Shown piece after piece: positions 12,601-22,769 of a DNA stretch of 64,000 nucleotides. How positions within the stretch are numbered: the first letter of the stretch is position 1; each line of letters starts with the position of its first letter. The notes under the pieces are model-generated. The model did not search any database. It was not told where the DNA came from and was given only the letters and a program-made list of their open reading frames with translations. Source of the stretch: Monodelphis domestica (lineage: Eukaryota > Chordata > Mammalia > Didelphimorphia > Didelphidae); contig NC_077234.1 in assembly GCF_027887165.1 (NCBI RefSeq), positions 248,707,158 through 248,771,157 of the forward strand, read 5' to 3'. The translations under genes and the position numbers were made by a program.

Positions 12601-12734
12601 CCACTGATTTTTGTCTAAGATCACAATATATGCATGCTTCTATCATATATGTATATATACATGAAATATGTATATGTACATACATATAATTTCTATCATG
12701 TATGTGAATATATTTATATGTGCTTAAAATGAGA
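9606..12734. other. Unassigned AT-rich DNA
   Basis: About 3.1 kb without a repeat I can name and without a credible coding frame (longest about 60-70 codons, no domain). A purine-rich stretch lies at 9765-9835. Alternating TA/CA tracts lie at 12640-12720. It may be unique intergenic or intronic DNA. Confidence 0.45.
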
Positions 12735-12879
12735 TACCTAGGATTGCGGATTAAAAGCTGAAAGGGATGTTAGAAGTCATCTCACCAAATCCCACTCTTT
12801 TTGCAAATGAGGAAATGAGGACTAAAGAGCTGAATGATCTATTTGTCCAAGGATATTTTGCTAGAAAGCAGAAGACCCA
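12735..12879 (-). mobile_element. MIR3-like SINE, first half of a split copy
   Basis: Antisense MIR3 blocks: GCTGAAAGGGATGTTAGAAG, CAAATGAGGAAATGAGGACT, TTGTCCAAGGATATTTTGCT, ending AGAAAGCAGAAGACCCA. The element resumes after 14270 with GGATGTTTTCCCAAAGCCAA and the terminal part to about 14325. It is therefore split by the L1 at 12880-14253. Confidence 0.65.
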
Positions 12880-12888
12880 TTAATTTTT

Positions 12889-13100
12889 TTTATTTTTTTT
12901 TAAACCCTTACCTTCCGTCTTGGAGTCAATACTGTGTATTGGCTCCAAGGCAGAAGAGTGGTAAGGGCTAGGCAATGGGGGTTAAGTGACTTGCCCAGGG
13001 TCACACAGCTGAGAAGTGTCTGAGGCCAGATTTGAACCTAGGACCTCCCATCTCTAGGCATCTCCTGGCTCTCAATCCACTGAGCTACCCAGCTGCCCCC
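12889..13100 (-). mobile_element. WSINE1-type CORE-SINE, full length, with 17-bp target duplication
   Basis: Reverse copy: T-rich end, AAACCCTTACCTTCCGTCTT, the CORE with ACTTGCCCAGGGTCACACAG, and the tRNA-like head CTGAGCTACCCAGCTGCCCC. The bases AAGACCCATTAATTTTT flank it exactly at 12872-12888 and 13101-13117. It lies within the 5' junction of the L1, so it is younger than that L1. Low divergence from the other WSINE1 copies here supports a late insertion. Confidence 0.9.
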
Positions 13101-14097
13101 AAGACCCATTAATTTTTAAAAGTTTTTGCACAAACAAAACCAATACAACCAAGATTAGAAGGGGAAAAAAGAAACTAAAAAAAAATTTACAGTAAATTTC
13201 TCTGAAAAGGCCTCATTTCTCAAATATGTGAAGAACTGAATCAATTTTAGATGTTTTTATATGCATTCCACAATTGACAAATGGTCAAAAGATATGAATA
13301 GGTAATTTTCAGATGAAGAAATTAAAATTATTTTTCGTCATATAAAAATGATCCAAACCAGTATTAATTAGAGAAATGTAAATGAAAACAACTCTGAGGT
13401 ACCACTTCACACCCATCAGACTGATTAATATGGCATAAAAGAAAAATGATAAATGTTAGAGGGGATGAGGAAAAATTGAGACCCTAATATACCTTTAGAC
13501 CTTTGGTGGAGCTGTGAACTAATTTAACCATTCTGGGGAGCATTTTGGAACTATGCCCAAAGGGCCATCAAACTGTGCATTCTCTTTGACACAACAATAC
13601 CACCGATGTATCTACATCCCAAAGAGATCAAAGATAGGGGGAAAGAATCTATCTGCACAAAAATATTTATAACAGTTCTTTCTGTGGTGGCAAAGAATTG
13701 GAAGCAAAAGGGATGTCTATCAATTGGGGAATGACTTAATAAGTTGACTACAACTTGTTATGATGATGGTAATGCAATTGTGCCATAAGAAATGATGAAG
13801 AGATAATCACAAAAAAACTGGAAAGATTTATATGAAGTGATGCAAAGTGAGGTCAGTAGGACCAGAACATACATAACAGTAATAATGTATCAATTGTGAA
13901 AGACAACTATTATCAGCAATGGGAAGATCCAGAATAATTCCAAGGGACTCATGATGAAAAAAGCTATCCCACTGCCAAGATAGAACTGACAAAGTCTGAA
14001 TGCAGATTTAAACGTACCATTTTTTAAACTTTATTTCCTTCATGAATCTTTTACTAGTGTGATATATCTTCTTTCAAAACATAAAACATGAAATATT

Positions 14098-14131
14098 TAT
14101 TGTCTAATAACACATATTGTCTAATAACACA
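14098..14131. repeat. Perfect tandem duplication, 2 x 17 bp
   Basis: The unit TATTGTCTAATAACACA occurs twice head to tail (14098-14114, 14115-14131) inside the L1 3'UTR. It is probably a local replication slippage event in this copy. Confidence 0.9.
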
Positions 14132-14270
14132 TTGACTGCCATCTTGGGGAAGGGAAAGGATAGGAGAGAGGGCATAGATCACATAATGTCAGAAAACAAT
14201 TATAAAAACTGTATCAACATGTTATCTCAAAAAATTAAAAAGAATTAATAAAAAGAAAGCAGAAGACCCA

Positions 14271-14325
14271 GGATGTTTTCCCAAAGCCAACATTCTTTTC
14301 ATTGCATTATGATGAATTCCTAGAA
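14271..14325 (-). mobile_element. MIR3-like SINE, second half of the split copy
   Basis: Continues the element that stops at 12879: GGATGTTTTCCCAAAGCCAA, CATTCTTTTCATTGCATTAT. Without the L1 and one duplication copy the two halves join in normal MIR3 order. Confidence 0.55.
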
Positions 14326-14474
14326 CCCTCTTCAAGAGTCAAAGTTTCTATAGAATATTGTTCCATTTTGAGATACCTTTGATTCCTAAATTTGCTTTCA
14401 GTTATAAAGAAAAGAATTTTATTTTAGAGGGGAAAATTGGCAGAGATTCTCTATTTTAATTTTTATTTAGACAT

Positions 14475-14605
14475 GTACTAGCTGTGTGAACCTGGGCAAG
14501 TCACTTATCTGTTAAATGAACTGAGGAAAGAAATAGCAAAGCACTCTGGTGCCAAGATAACCCTAAATGGTATCATAAAAAGTCAGACCAGACTGAACAA
14601 CAAAT
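14475..14605 (+). mobile_element. MAR1-type SINE, 5'-truncated
   Basis: Begins within the CORE (CTGTGTGAACCTGGGCAAGT), continues GAAATAGCAAAGCACTCTGG and CCAAGATAACCCTAAATGG, and ends in the RTE-like tail GTCAGACCAGACTGAACAAC. Confidence 0.7.
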
Positions 14606-14700
14606 TTACAAGGCAATGTAGTAAGCATTTGGAATATAAATATAAAAGTGAGACTGTCCTTTCCTTCAAGGATCTCGTTTTCTAATTGAGGAGGCAACCT
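14606..14700 (-). mobile_element. L2 tail fragment, antisense
   Basis: AATGTAGTAAGCATTTGGAA, then GACTGTCCTTTCCTTCAAGG and TCTCGTTTTCTAATTGAGGA, matching the antisense L2 3' end. Short and old. Confidence 0.5.
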
Positions 14701-15051
14701 ATATAGGAGAATGGTGTCTTGGGAAGGAGGTTTTGGTGTAGGGAGTCAATCGTGGTCTATGAGTTGATCCATAGAATCATGGATATATTGACATGTTTAC
14801 TATTCACAGAGCTAAATATCCTGGAAAGCAGGGTATAAGGGTAGAGGATGGTGTCGAAGGAAGACATTGCTACAGAGGATAAGATTGGCTTTTTGGGTGA
14901 TTGAATGAATATAAAACGTGGTCTGGAATAGGGTCAGATTGATACAATTGGATATTTAAGTTTGTACTCAATAATCAAGTGAGCTCATACCCACAAAGGA
15001 AGTATAAGAGCTGAATAGATTTACTGCTCTTGGAGAGATATAATTTCTATT

Positions 15052-15252
15052 GTTTTTTAAACCCTTACCTTTTGTCTCAGAACTGATAGTGAGTATTGTT
15101 TCTGAGGCAGAGGAGTGGCAAGAGTTAGGCAACTGAGATTCAGTGACATGTCCAAGGTCTTACTTACATATAGGAAGTTTCTAAGATCAAATTTGAACCC
15201 AGAAGCTCCTGTCTTCAGATCTCTCTATCCATGGAGTCAGCTAGCTTCTATT
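15052..15252 (-). mobile_element. WSINE1-type SINE, diverged
   Basis: Same block order as the other reverse WSINE1 copies (AAACCCTTACCTTTTGTCTC, AGGCAGAGGAGTGGCAAGAG, AGTGACATGTCCAAGGTCTT, TTTGAACCCAGAAGCTCCTG) with many substitutions. It is older than the copies at 12889, 42490 and 51150. Confidence 0.75.
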
Positions 15253-15534
15253 TCTAAAGACTTGATTGTCAAACCACCAAACAGAATCAGGAATAAGGGA
15301 GGATTGTCCTTTATCTTGACCCCCAAAAAGGACTACATGAAATTACTAAAAACTTATAGATCTGTTGCAGTATTATTGAATTTGTATGTATTCTTCATAT
15401 ATATATATATATTTTTTTTTCTTCTTACTGCTTTCTTACATGGTTAAATACTTCTCAAGTAATCATTGTTTTATTCTTTACACTTTTATCCCCTTACAGT
15501 GTTTGGCAGGTAATAAGCACTTTGTAAATTCTTG
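15253..15534. other. Unassigned, with TA/T tract
   Basis: Contains a TA run followed by a T-run at 15397-15420 and a possible L2 tail trace near 15480-15530 (GTGTTTGGCAGGTAATAAGC). Confidence 0.4.
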
Positions 15535-15765
15535 TGGTGCAACTAGATGACACAGTGGATAGAACAACAAGCCTTGGATGAAGAAGATCTGAGTTCAAAT
15601 CCTCTCACATGCAACTAGGCAAGTGACTTAATTTCTCTCAGCTGTTTCTTCCACCACAAAATGGGGACAATAATAACATCTACCTCACAGGTTTTCATAA
15701 GGATCAAGAAAGATATCATATGTAAAGCATTTTGTAAAACTTAAAATTTTGCTTTAAATACATAT
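15535..15765 (+). mobile_element. MON1-type CORE-SINE, sense
   Basis: Head GTGGTGCAACTAGATGACAC, GAAGATCTGAGTTCAAATCC, CORE CTAGGCAAGTGACTTAATTT, AAAATGGGGACAATAATAAC, then tail AGGATCAAGAAAGATATCAT and TAAAGCATTTTGTAAAACTT. MIR-like with an L2-type tail. Confidence 0.75.
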
Positions 15766-15789
15766 AAATTATATATATATATGAATGTT

Positions 15790-15990
15790 CTCTAGTCATT
15801 CCTCTGGCTCTTTTTTTACTTTGTGTTACTCCATGCATCTCCTCACACATCTGAATTCTTATCTTTATCATAATTTATGGCACAAAAATGATACATTCAT
15901 ATCGTATAATCTGTCCAGTTGTTCTCTGGTTACTGGACATTCCTTCTTGCTATTACATATGCATTACTGATATTTACCTATAAAAGGCTT
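15790..15990 (-). mobile_element. Probable old L1 3' fragment, antisense
   Basis: TTATGGCACAAAAATGATAC, CATATCGTATAATCTGTCCA and TTACTGGACATTCCTTCTTG resemble the reverse complement of the marsupial L1 ORF2 C-terminal end (WYNxx / CxKRNN region). Strongly diverged, so moderate confidence only. Confidence 0.4.
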
Positions 15991-15999
15991 GTCAGTTAT

Positions 16000-17055
16000 T
16001 GGACCATGGAGCAAATATTCCCTGCCTATTTGATGAAAAGTCTTCTAATTGACTGCAAACTGGAAAAAAAAATAGTGATTAAGAAGATGTTAAGCCATTA
16101 TTGAGTGGGCATACACAAAGGGTGATCTGGTCCTCAAGCTCTCTTTGTAGCTGAAAGGAAGCAAGAAGACTTAAAACTGGGGCAGGAGGCAGCAGTTCTA
16201 TCTTCTACCCAATTTCTACATTCATCAGTAAACACAGGACCATATTTATATCGTATGTTTGTTTTCCCCTGATCTTGGAATTCTGGGATGGAAATATCCA
16301 GGCAACTTTGTGAGGTTAGGATTATGATAACCCCTGGCAACCAGAAATGGCAACAGTGGCCACTGGTAGTGACTGATGGGGATGGAATCAGCAGCAGACA
16401 GGTACTGAAAGACAGCTCCCTGGAGTGAGCAGCAGCTTCAAGTATGATCACACCTAGTACCAGAGAAGAATGTTGTCTTTGCACTCTAGAAAGTTCAGCA
16501 GAGGGAACACCCTAAGGACTTGGCAGAGAGGGGTATTTCCAGTAAGTAGGAATTGTAATTTGCCCCTTGCCACTCAAGTTCATTGAATGCATATCTTAAC
16601 TGCTTCTGAGCTTATGTTCACAATCCCCACTGATAGTGGGTGTTTTTCGAGGGAGACTAAGCCCAAATTATGGGGAGAATGTTTTATGCCAACTGTTCTT
16701 ACTCTTCCTTGTCAGTAAATCCTTTATCTAAGGGCTAACAGATTTATTGTTAATGGGCAATGATGGGATCTCAGGATCTACTGTGTTAACAACTTCAGTC
16801 CCATAGGGTTACCCCTAGAACCCTGATATTAGTAGCAACTTGTCCTCTGGGGAATGGGACCTGCAGGTAGAAGTATGAATTAGGGGAGTGAGTCCATAGG
16901 AAATGTTGTACAAACAATAGTGTTGTAAATATCTTGTGGTGTGTAAGCCTAGGGGTGGGATTAATTGATTTTCAAAGGGATTAAAGAGCTTGATACATTT
17001 CCTTGCATAATTAAAATTTTCCTAGAATGATATAACCAATTAACCACCCTGAAGC
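16000..17055. other. Unassigned, possible LTR-derived block
   Basis: Composition at 16130-16900 is more balanced than its surroundings and has LTR-like texture, but I found no TG...CA ends, polyA signal pair or target duplication. A 116-codon minus-strand frame at 16134-16484 has no recognisable domain. Confidence 0.3.
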
Positions 17056-17249
17056 AATGAATTACTATTCTTGTCAATTATTGTCCTTCATTTATCTTCT
17101 TTGCCCTTCTAATGACTTCAAGGTGATGTCTCACAATTATTTAACTTTGTATTTCTCTGATATTTTTAGTGATTTTGAATACTTGTTATAGGGCTTTGGA
17201 TAGTTTGTATTTTATCTTTTGAAAACTGTTCCTACTTAAAAAAAAAAAA

Positions 17250-17434
17250 AGTAAACCCTTACCTTCCATCTTGGAATCAATATGTGTATTGGCTCCAAGG
17301 CAGAAGAGTAGTAAGGGCTAGACAATGGGGGTCAAGTGACTTGCCCAGGGTCACACAGCTGGAAGTGTCTGAGGCCAAATTTGAACCCATCTCTAGGCCT
17401 GGCTCTCAATCCACTGAGCTACCCAGCTGCCCCC
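17250..17434 (-). mobile_element. WSINE1-type SINE, reverse
   Basis: Poly-A/AAACCCTTACCTTCCATCTT start, GGCAGAAGAGTAGTAAGGGC, ACTTGCCCAGGGTCACACAG and CTGAGCTACCCAGCTGCCCC, with a small internal deletion near 17388. Inserted in the L1 relic. I could not define a clean target duplication. Confidence 0.85.
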
Positions 17435-17475
17435 CACACACACTTTTTTAAATCACTTGTCTATTGGCAAATGGC

Positions 17476-17720
17476 TTTTGCCACTTATGTTGCTGTTTTG
17501 TTATGTCTGATTCTTGCTGAGAACATTTACAGGTTCTTGGGCAAAGATACTGGAGTGGTTTGCCATTTCTTCCTCCAGGTTATTTTCTAGATGAAGAAAT
17601 TGAGGCAAAGAGGATTAAGTGACTTGTCCAGGATCATACAGCACTAGTAACTGTCCAAGGTCTGATTTGAGCTCAACTTTTCCTAACTCCGGGCCCAGGG
17701 TTCTATGAACCTAGCATAAA
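17476..17720 (-). mobile_element. MAR1-type CORE-SINE, antisense
   Basis: ATACTGGAGTGGTTTGCCAT, CTTCCTCCAGGTTATTTTCT, AGAAATTGAGGCAAAGAGGA, AAGTGACTTGTCCAGGATCA and GGGCCCAGGGTTCTATGAAC follow the known order of this SINE in reverse. Confidence 0.75.
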
Positions 17721-17999
17721 TATATAATTGTGTCAATTGTCTTGTTGACATAACTTGTTCTCAGATGTTTAAGACAAAGAATTTCCCCCAAGCCATAACT
17801 TTTTATCTTATTCTAGCTACATTGATATTGTTTGCCAAAAAGCTTTAAAATTTTACAGAAAAACATTTCAATTGTCTTTTAGAACCTCCCAGGTGTATTT
17901 CTGAAGGATTCTCCTATTCCAAGTAAGAGACTCTTTTTCAATAGTCTTTTCTTCTTTTGCTCTCTTTCTGACATCTGTCACGTGTATCATTCTCAAGTC

Positions 18000-18620
18000 A
18001 TATTTTCTTTAGTGTCTGCTTTGCTTTTGTTAATATTCACTAGATTAGAAAGCAAGAGTTGTGGGACTTAATTTTTTTAGACTTAAGAGAAGCTTGAGGG
18101 GCCCCAGTTATGTTTCAGACAAACTAGGTTTTTGCATTTCCTGAAAAAAACTTACTGCTCAGCATTTGATCGTGACATTTGACTGAGCTTTCTAGAAAGC
18201 AGAATTTCTATGTTCAAAATAACTGCCATCGTTCTAGGACTATTGACTCCTTAGAAGATTATCCTAAACATTAGGCTGATGCTGAGCTGCTACCAAGAGT
18301 CCTCCCAGGTGGAATGCGCTTTGGCGTCTCCTGATTTCTGTTGCTGAAGTGATGCCCGCGCTGTACAAGAAATGTCCGTCAAATGATTGATTCGAGTAAC
18401 ATTTGTCACCAGATCACCAAGTGCTAATTCATTTTGAGTTGCCCTGCAGGGAACAGTGGGCCCCCATAGGGAACTTTTCTTCGACATCCTACAAAGTCTA
18501 GCCTTTGTCCCACCATACTCTTTTCTGTCGCTGATCAAGCAAAATTTTATTTAAAGACAACTCTTTTCACTTGGGATGTGACAGCAACTTTGGAACAAGG
18601 GTGTGATTTTTTTCCTAGGG
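18000..18620. other. Repeat-free stretch with CpGs; conserved noncoding candidate
   Basis: From about 18100 to 18620 I see no repeat signature, and CpG is more frequent than nearby (for example around 18315-18390). An 82-codon minus-strand frame (18290-18538) has no recognised domain. This could be a regulatory element or decayed exon, but that is inference. Confidence 0.35.
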
Positions 18621-19395
18621 TATTCTTTCTTATTTCCTAGTTCTACTGGGAAGTGTCAAGTATGTTTTTCTTTCATTTTCTGCCTAACAATGCAACATGA
18701 AGGATGAGCTATCAAAGCCAGCCCTGTATCCTCAGGGGAGTATGAGACAGTGAGCCAACCAGGGGAGACCATTCCCTGGAACTTTAATGCCAGCGTTTCT
18801 TAGTGGTTCAAACAATGGTGATACTCTATCCCATCAGACTTCTGTAAGTCTGGGATATTTGCTTAGTGCAGCCTTTTTTCCAAGGTAGCGGTGGACTAAA
18901 AGAGTGGAGTCTGCTTTTTATGAAGTAATATCACTCTAATTGCTACACATAAATTGTGTGACAGGTCCACATTGCCAAGGGTTTTCAATCCTTTATTTTT
19001 ACATCACCAGCATATTTTTTCCAGAATTCTCTCTGTGCAAGACACAAAATAGTTGTATATGTAGTCAGCTTCACTTAACATAAAAGACGGTGTTCCCAAA
19101 TTAAATAATTTTTAGTGAAAATGAAATTTTAAATATTTTGAACACACACACACATATATATGGCAGGTTGAGTTATATTCTGCATTGATGTTTCTTCATA
19201 AAAATGATTGTGGACTCATAAAAAGCTTCAAGATTGTACATAGTGATGAATTTGTGAGATCTGTTTATGCTAACAGGAAGGTCCAATAAAACTTAATTCT
19301 AATACCACAGCCTCAATCTCTAAAGAAGTCTGTCTACAGGAAGGAAGTCTAAAGAAAAGCTGAACCTAATTGAGATTCACAATAGGAATCTTCTG
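18621..19395. other. Unassigned DNA with CA/TA microsatellite
   Basis: No repeat or gene recognised. A (CA)n-(TA)n tract lies at 19142-19161. No credible coding frame. Confidence 0.4.
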
Positions 19396-19404
19396 AATTG
19401 CTTT

Positions 19405-19650
19405 TGCTGCTTTGGAGAGCAGCATGGTAGAGTTGAAATAGTCCTAGACTCCGGATCAAGAAGATCTGACTCCAAATCCTACTGTGCACATAGTACAGGC
19501 ATGTGATCAGGAGTAACGAAATGAATAACTCTGAATTTTCTCATTTGTAGGACAAAGATTTGAATAACTATAATGATATCTTCCTTATAAATGTAATTGG
19601 GAGTCGTAAATAGTCAATGGAAATACAATGTTTTGCAAAATTAAAAGCAT
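19405..19650 (+). mobile_element. MON1-type CORE-SINE, sense, diverged
   Basis: GAGCAGCATGGTAGAGTTGA (head), CCGGATCAAGAAGATCTGAC, TTTTCTCATTTGTAGGACAA, and tail ATACAATGTTTTGCAAAATT. MIR-like order, many substitutions. Confidence 0.6.
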
Positions 19651-19699
19651 CATCTAATTGTCAATTAATATCGGTTTCCCTCTTTTGGGGAGAAAGAGG

Positions 19700-20250
19700 G
19701 GTTCATTTGAGCATAATTAAACTTTGGCCTGAACTTGTTTGCAGTCATTCATAATAGTTAATTATTGCCCGTGGCTGGTTTCTACAGTTGTTTAGTACAG
19801 GATATAGATGAAGCTAAGATTACAGGCTACGCAGTTGGCTTTTTCCATTGTGCCAGAAACACAGACTTAACCCCTACTCCTGCTGTCTCAAATGTTATTG
19901 ATCACAAATAAGACGGGGCATGAGAAGGGGAACAGATTAATACAAAGCCATCATCAGGACTAAAGCAACAACTCCAAGTGCAAACCCTAGTGCCACGAGG
20001 TCAATGGCATCATCTTTATTCTCGAAGGACAGCTCAGTCCTTAAACAGTTGACCCTTTTGTCAGTCACTCAGCCACAGACAGCCCAGGATGGCCCAAACC
20101 ATTAACTGTGAGCAATGGACGTTTCACAAAAGCATGAATGCCGTATTTTTAAACTTTACGTTGGTTTCTATGCCAAGATCCTAATGACACTGTGTATTCC
20201 TCATCCTTGTTCCATTTATTAAAAGGCAGGAAATGAAAATCAATAGCCTA
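19700..20250. other. Repeat-free stretch; conserved noncoding candidate
   Basis: No repeat signature is visible and base composition is balanced, with scattered CpGs (for example 19892-20030). It lies between SINEs, which avoid it. No domain in any frame. A role as an enhancer or noncoding RNA is only a hypothesis. Confidence 0.35.
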
Positions 20251-20374
20251 CGACACAGCATTAGCTGTACAAATGTAATGACTCAGAAGTCATGGACTAT
20301 TAAAAAAAAAGAAAAAAGATTACAAAACAACTGTGTCAGTGTCAGTTCGATCAGCACTGTGTACCCTGGGGGGC

Positions 20375-20550
20375 TTGAAAGGGATGGAATTAAGAGTAAA
20401 AGAGTTGAAAGGGACCTTAAAGATCATGTCATCCAAATATCTAATCTACAGGAGTAGAAACTGAGTCTGAGAGAGGGTATGGAAATCATACAAGATAACA
20501 TGACTAAATAATGGCAAAGCAAATAGTAGAACTCTAGTCCCTTCACTGCT
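20375..20550 (-). mobile_element. MIR3-like SINE, antisense
   Basis: GAGTTGAAAGGGACCTTAAA, GATCATGTCATCCAAATATC, AGGAGTAGAAACTGAGTCTG, AGCAAATAGTAGAACTCTAG: the standard antisense MIR3 order. Confidence 0.75.
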
Positions 20551-20582
20551 GGTTTAGTCTTCTAGCTTAGAACTTCCATTTG

Positions 20583-20732
20583 GGTTCAAATCTGGCCTCA
20601 GACACTTCCCAGCTGTATGACCCTGGGCAAGTCACTTGACCCCCATTGCCTAGCCCTTACCACTCTTCTGCCTTGGAGCCAGTACACAGTATTGACTCCA
20701 AGACGGAAGGTAAGGGTTTAAAAAAAAAAAAA
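20583..20732 (+). mobile_element. WSINE1, 5'-truncated, with 14-bp target duplication
   Basis: AGAACTTCCATTTG flanks the element exactly at 20569-20582 and 20733-20746. The SINE starts at GGTTCAAATCTGGCCTCAGA, so its tRNA-like head is missing, and ends in GGTAAGGGTTTAAAAA plus an A-run. The 5' truncation with a tail and duplication shows LINE-type target-primed insertion. Confidence 0.9.
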
Positions 20733-20834
20733 AGAACTTCCATTTGAAGAATCAAGGTCATCCTTGCTCATTTCTGACTGTTCTTTCCTGACTGAACGTT
20801 TACACCTTTGTCCCATCTGTCTTCTAAGCTAGAA

Positions 20835-21150
20835 ATACATGTCCTGGGGGTTCCTCCAGTTTCTAGTGGGATCTTGCATCTCCATCTGAGGAACTAGACA
20901 AACCAGACATCCTCACTTATAACCTGGTTCTGCTTCTGCTTCTCTGGAATTTTTATACTTTGCTTCTTTTTACACACTCCCTCCCACTCCTATTGTCTTT
21001 CAACTTTATTTTTAAATACTTACTCCCCTTATTGGATTACAAGCTACTTTAGGATAAAGACATTTTTTCCTCGTACTTGTTTTCCCAGTGCTTAGCTCAG
21101 TACTTAACCGTTAAAAGTACTCAATATATGTTCTTGCAAGCTAGCTAAAT
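20835..21150 (+). mobile_element. L2-type 3' end, sense
   Basis: ATTGGATTACAAGCTACTTT, GATAAAGACATTTTTTCCTC, TTTCCCAGTGCTTAGCTCAG and TACTCAATATATGTTCTTGC form the L2 3' tail. The upstream C/T-rich part fits the end of the L2 ORF region. Confidence 0.65.
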
Positions 21151-21329
21151 CTTTCTATAATAATAAACAAAATGAAGTTTAACTTTTAATTAATGTTGAT
21201 AATTTACCCTTAGCAAATATTGCCATCTTAGCATGTCTATTTCTCCCACCATGAAACACATCTAAATTTTAAAGTGAATGAATGAATTTTTTAATTACCC
21301 AAAAAATACCAAAAAATGAATTTTAAAAA

Positions 21330-21455
21330 TGATCCCCTCCAAATTACTATGTACCAGGCACTATGCTAAGTTCAAAGGATACAAAAGCCTTTTGACTTTT
21401 TTTAAAAGATAGACCCTGACTTTAAGGAACATACATTCTACTAGGAAAAGATAGC
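21330..21455 (-). mobile_element. L2 tail, antisense
   Basis: ACTATGTACCAGGCACTATG, CTAAGTTCAAAGGATACAAA, CCCTGACTTTAAGGAACATA and CATTCTACTAGGAAAAGATA match the antisense L2 3' end. Confidence 0.7.
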
Positions 21456-21820
21456 ACATATAGGGCACGGTAACTTGAAAGGATTTTTTTTTTTTTAGGA
21501 GGAGGTAGAAATGGGAGGTGATGAATGACACAACTAGTCTAGGGGACAGATGGACAGTGAGATGACTTAGGTGGATGACTAGATGTGGTATAAGGCTGAA
21601 GTAGGGCCAGGTACAAAAAGCCAGCCAGTGTATTTGAGTTAAATTTGAACAAATTAGTCAATGGGGTGGGATCTAGTTTAGGAGTGCCAAAGAACTGAGA
21701 AAGGAGAGTCATGAAGCCTATTTGAAACCCCAAGGTCCTTTGGCAAATAAATTTTTATTTTTTAGAGATTTTCTTCAACAAACTAAACCACAGGGTTAAA
21801 ATGAGCAAATGGCAATATGT
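21456..21820. other. Unassigned
   Basis: A T-run at 21485-21496 precedes a purine-rich stretch. No repeat or gene recognised. Confidence 0.4.
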
Positions 21821-21825
21821 GCATT

Positions 21826-22073
21826 GGTCAGCAATGTTCAACTCTTTGGGATACCATGGATTTGTCCAGGGAGATTTCTTGGCAAAGATATTGGAGTAGT
21901 TTGTCATTTCCTTTTCCAAAATGTCCCCATTTTACAAAAGGTGAACTGAGTCAGTTAGGGATTAAGTTACTTGCCAAAGATCCCACAGCTATCTAAGACC
22001 AAATTTGAACTCAGATCTCCCTGACTTCAGTCAAAGTTCTTTAAACATTATACCACCTAGCTGTCTCATACTA
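21826..22073 (-). mobile_element. MAR1-type CORE-SINE, antisense
   Basis: TTCTTGGCAAAGATATTGGA, GTAGTTTGTCATTTCCTTTT, CCATTTTACAAAAGGTGAAC, CAAATTTGAACTCAGATCTC and TATACCACCTAGCTGTCTCA in correct reverse order. Confidence 0.8.
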
Positions 22074-22405
22074 TGCATTAACATTGTCCTTTGGGCAATC
22101 TAAATTTGTAGCCATCAGATGTTATTGCTTAATTACATATGAAAAAGACTGGTAGAAATATGCTGAATGTCTAATTTTGAATGCTATCTCCTTAATTATT
22201 CCAATAACAAATACAATATTAATTCCTCTGCCTTTATTTTTAAAGAACTATAGGTTTTTTCATAAATTCAATTACTTAAAAATTATTGAATACATTTTTA
22301 ATTAAAAATTATGGTTGTACATTAGAATTTTACTAACTTTACTGGATTGTTGAGTAATTTACCTTTCCTTACCCTTCCTCAAACCTTTTCAATATTAAAT
22401 AAGGG

Positions 22406-22436
22406 TGTTTGTTTTTTTGTTTGTTTGTTTGTTTTG
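22406..22436. repeat. (GTTT)n simple repeat
   Basis: Short GTTT repeat inside unassigned DNA. Confidence 0.75.
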
Positions 22437-22654
22437 GTGCAATCTGTCTCCAAACAGCTTTACTTTCAGCCATATCTGATTAGACCTAAATCAGCTACCC
22501 TGAGCCTCATTAGTCACAAGTTGTTAGATAACTCCTGATCAGTAACAACAGAAGAAGAAGATACTGCATCCCAGTTTCCACCCTTCATATCAGTACTTCC
22601 TAATCAATTGATTTGCCTAGCCTCCTTCCCATTTCAGCATTTCTTGTCTGGTGT

Positions 22655-22768
22655 ACATGGCTTAGCTGAATTCCCTCATCTTGATAGGTTCTCCTAACTC
22701 AGTTTCCAACTGTTAGAAGAATTCTCCCTTTAATTCACTGCTGGCTCATTCTTCTACTGCCAAAGGTC
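22655..22768. repeat. Unnamed repeat, copy 1 of a local pair
   Basis: Similar to 23587-23702: both run through TTGATA, CAGTT/CAGCT, GTTAG(A/G)A, AATTCTC, TTTAATTCACT and CTGCTGCCA or CTACTGCCA in the same order and orientation. The family is unknown; C/T-rich composition would suit an LTR or ERV fragment. Confidence 0.5.
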
Positions 22769-22769
22769 A

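Larger units (their letters stand above)
12880..14253 (+). mobile_element. 5'-truncated L1, sense, with 17-bp target duplication
   Basis: The same 17 bases, AGAAAGCAGAAGACCCA, lie at 12863-12879 and 14254-14270. Between them is L1 ORF2 C-terminal and 3'UTR sequence: GTTTTTGCACAAACAAAACC aligns with the L1 at about 61066, and TGGAACTATGCCCAAAGGG with about 61484. The tail is AAAAATTAAAAAGAATTAAT. The copy has many substitutions and no open frame, so it is old, but its duplication is intact. A WSINE1 sits inside it at 12889-13100. Confidence 0.88.
17060..17960 (-). mobile_element. Old L1 ORF2 relic, antisense, split by two SINEs
   Basis: Three pieces appear in proper antisense order. 17095-17240 matches the ORF2 C-terminal region (CTAATGACTTCAAGGTGATG, ATTTCTCTGATATTTTTAGT). 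17450-17475 continues it (CTATTGGCAAATGGCTTTTG). 17780-17880 matches the reverse of the segment near 61050-61110 (CTAGCTACATTGATATTGTT). A WSINE1 and a MAR1 separate the pieces. Confidence 0.6.

Noticed and set aside
16134..16484. 116-codon minus-strand frame
   Set aside because: No domain, no splice context, no promoter; likely chance in balanced DNA.
17250..17434. Target duplication around this WSINE1
   Set aside because: A-run and T-run next to the ends look alike but do not give a clear duplication.
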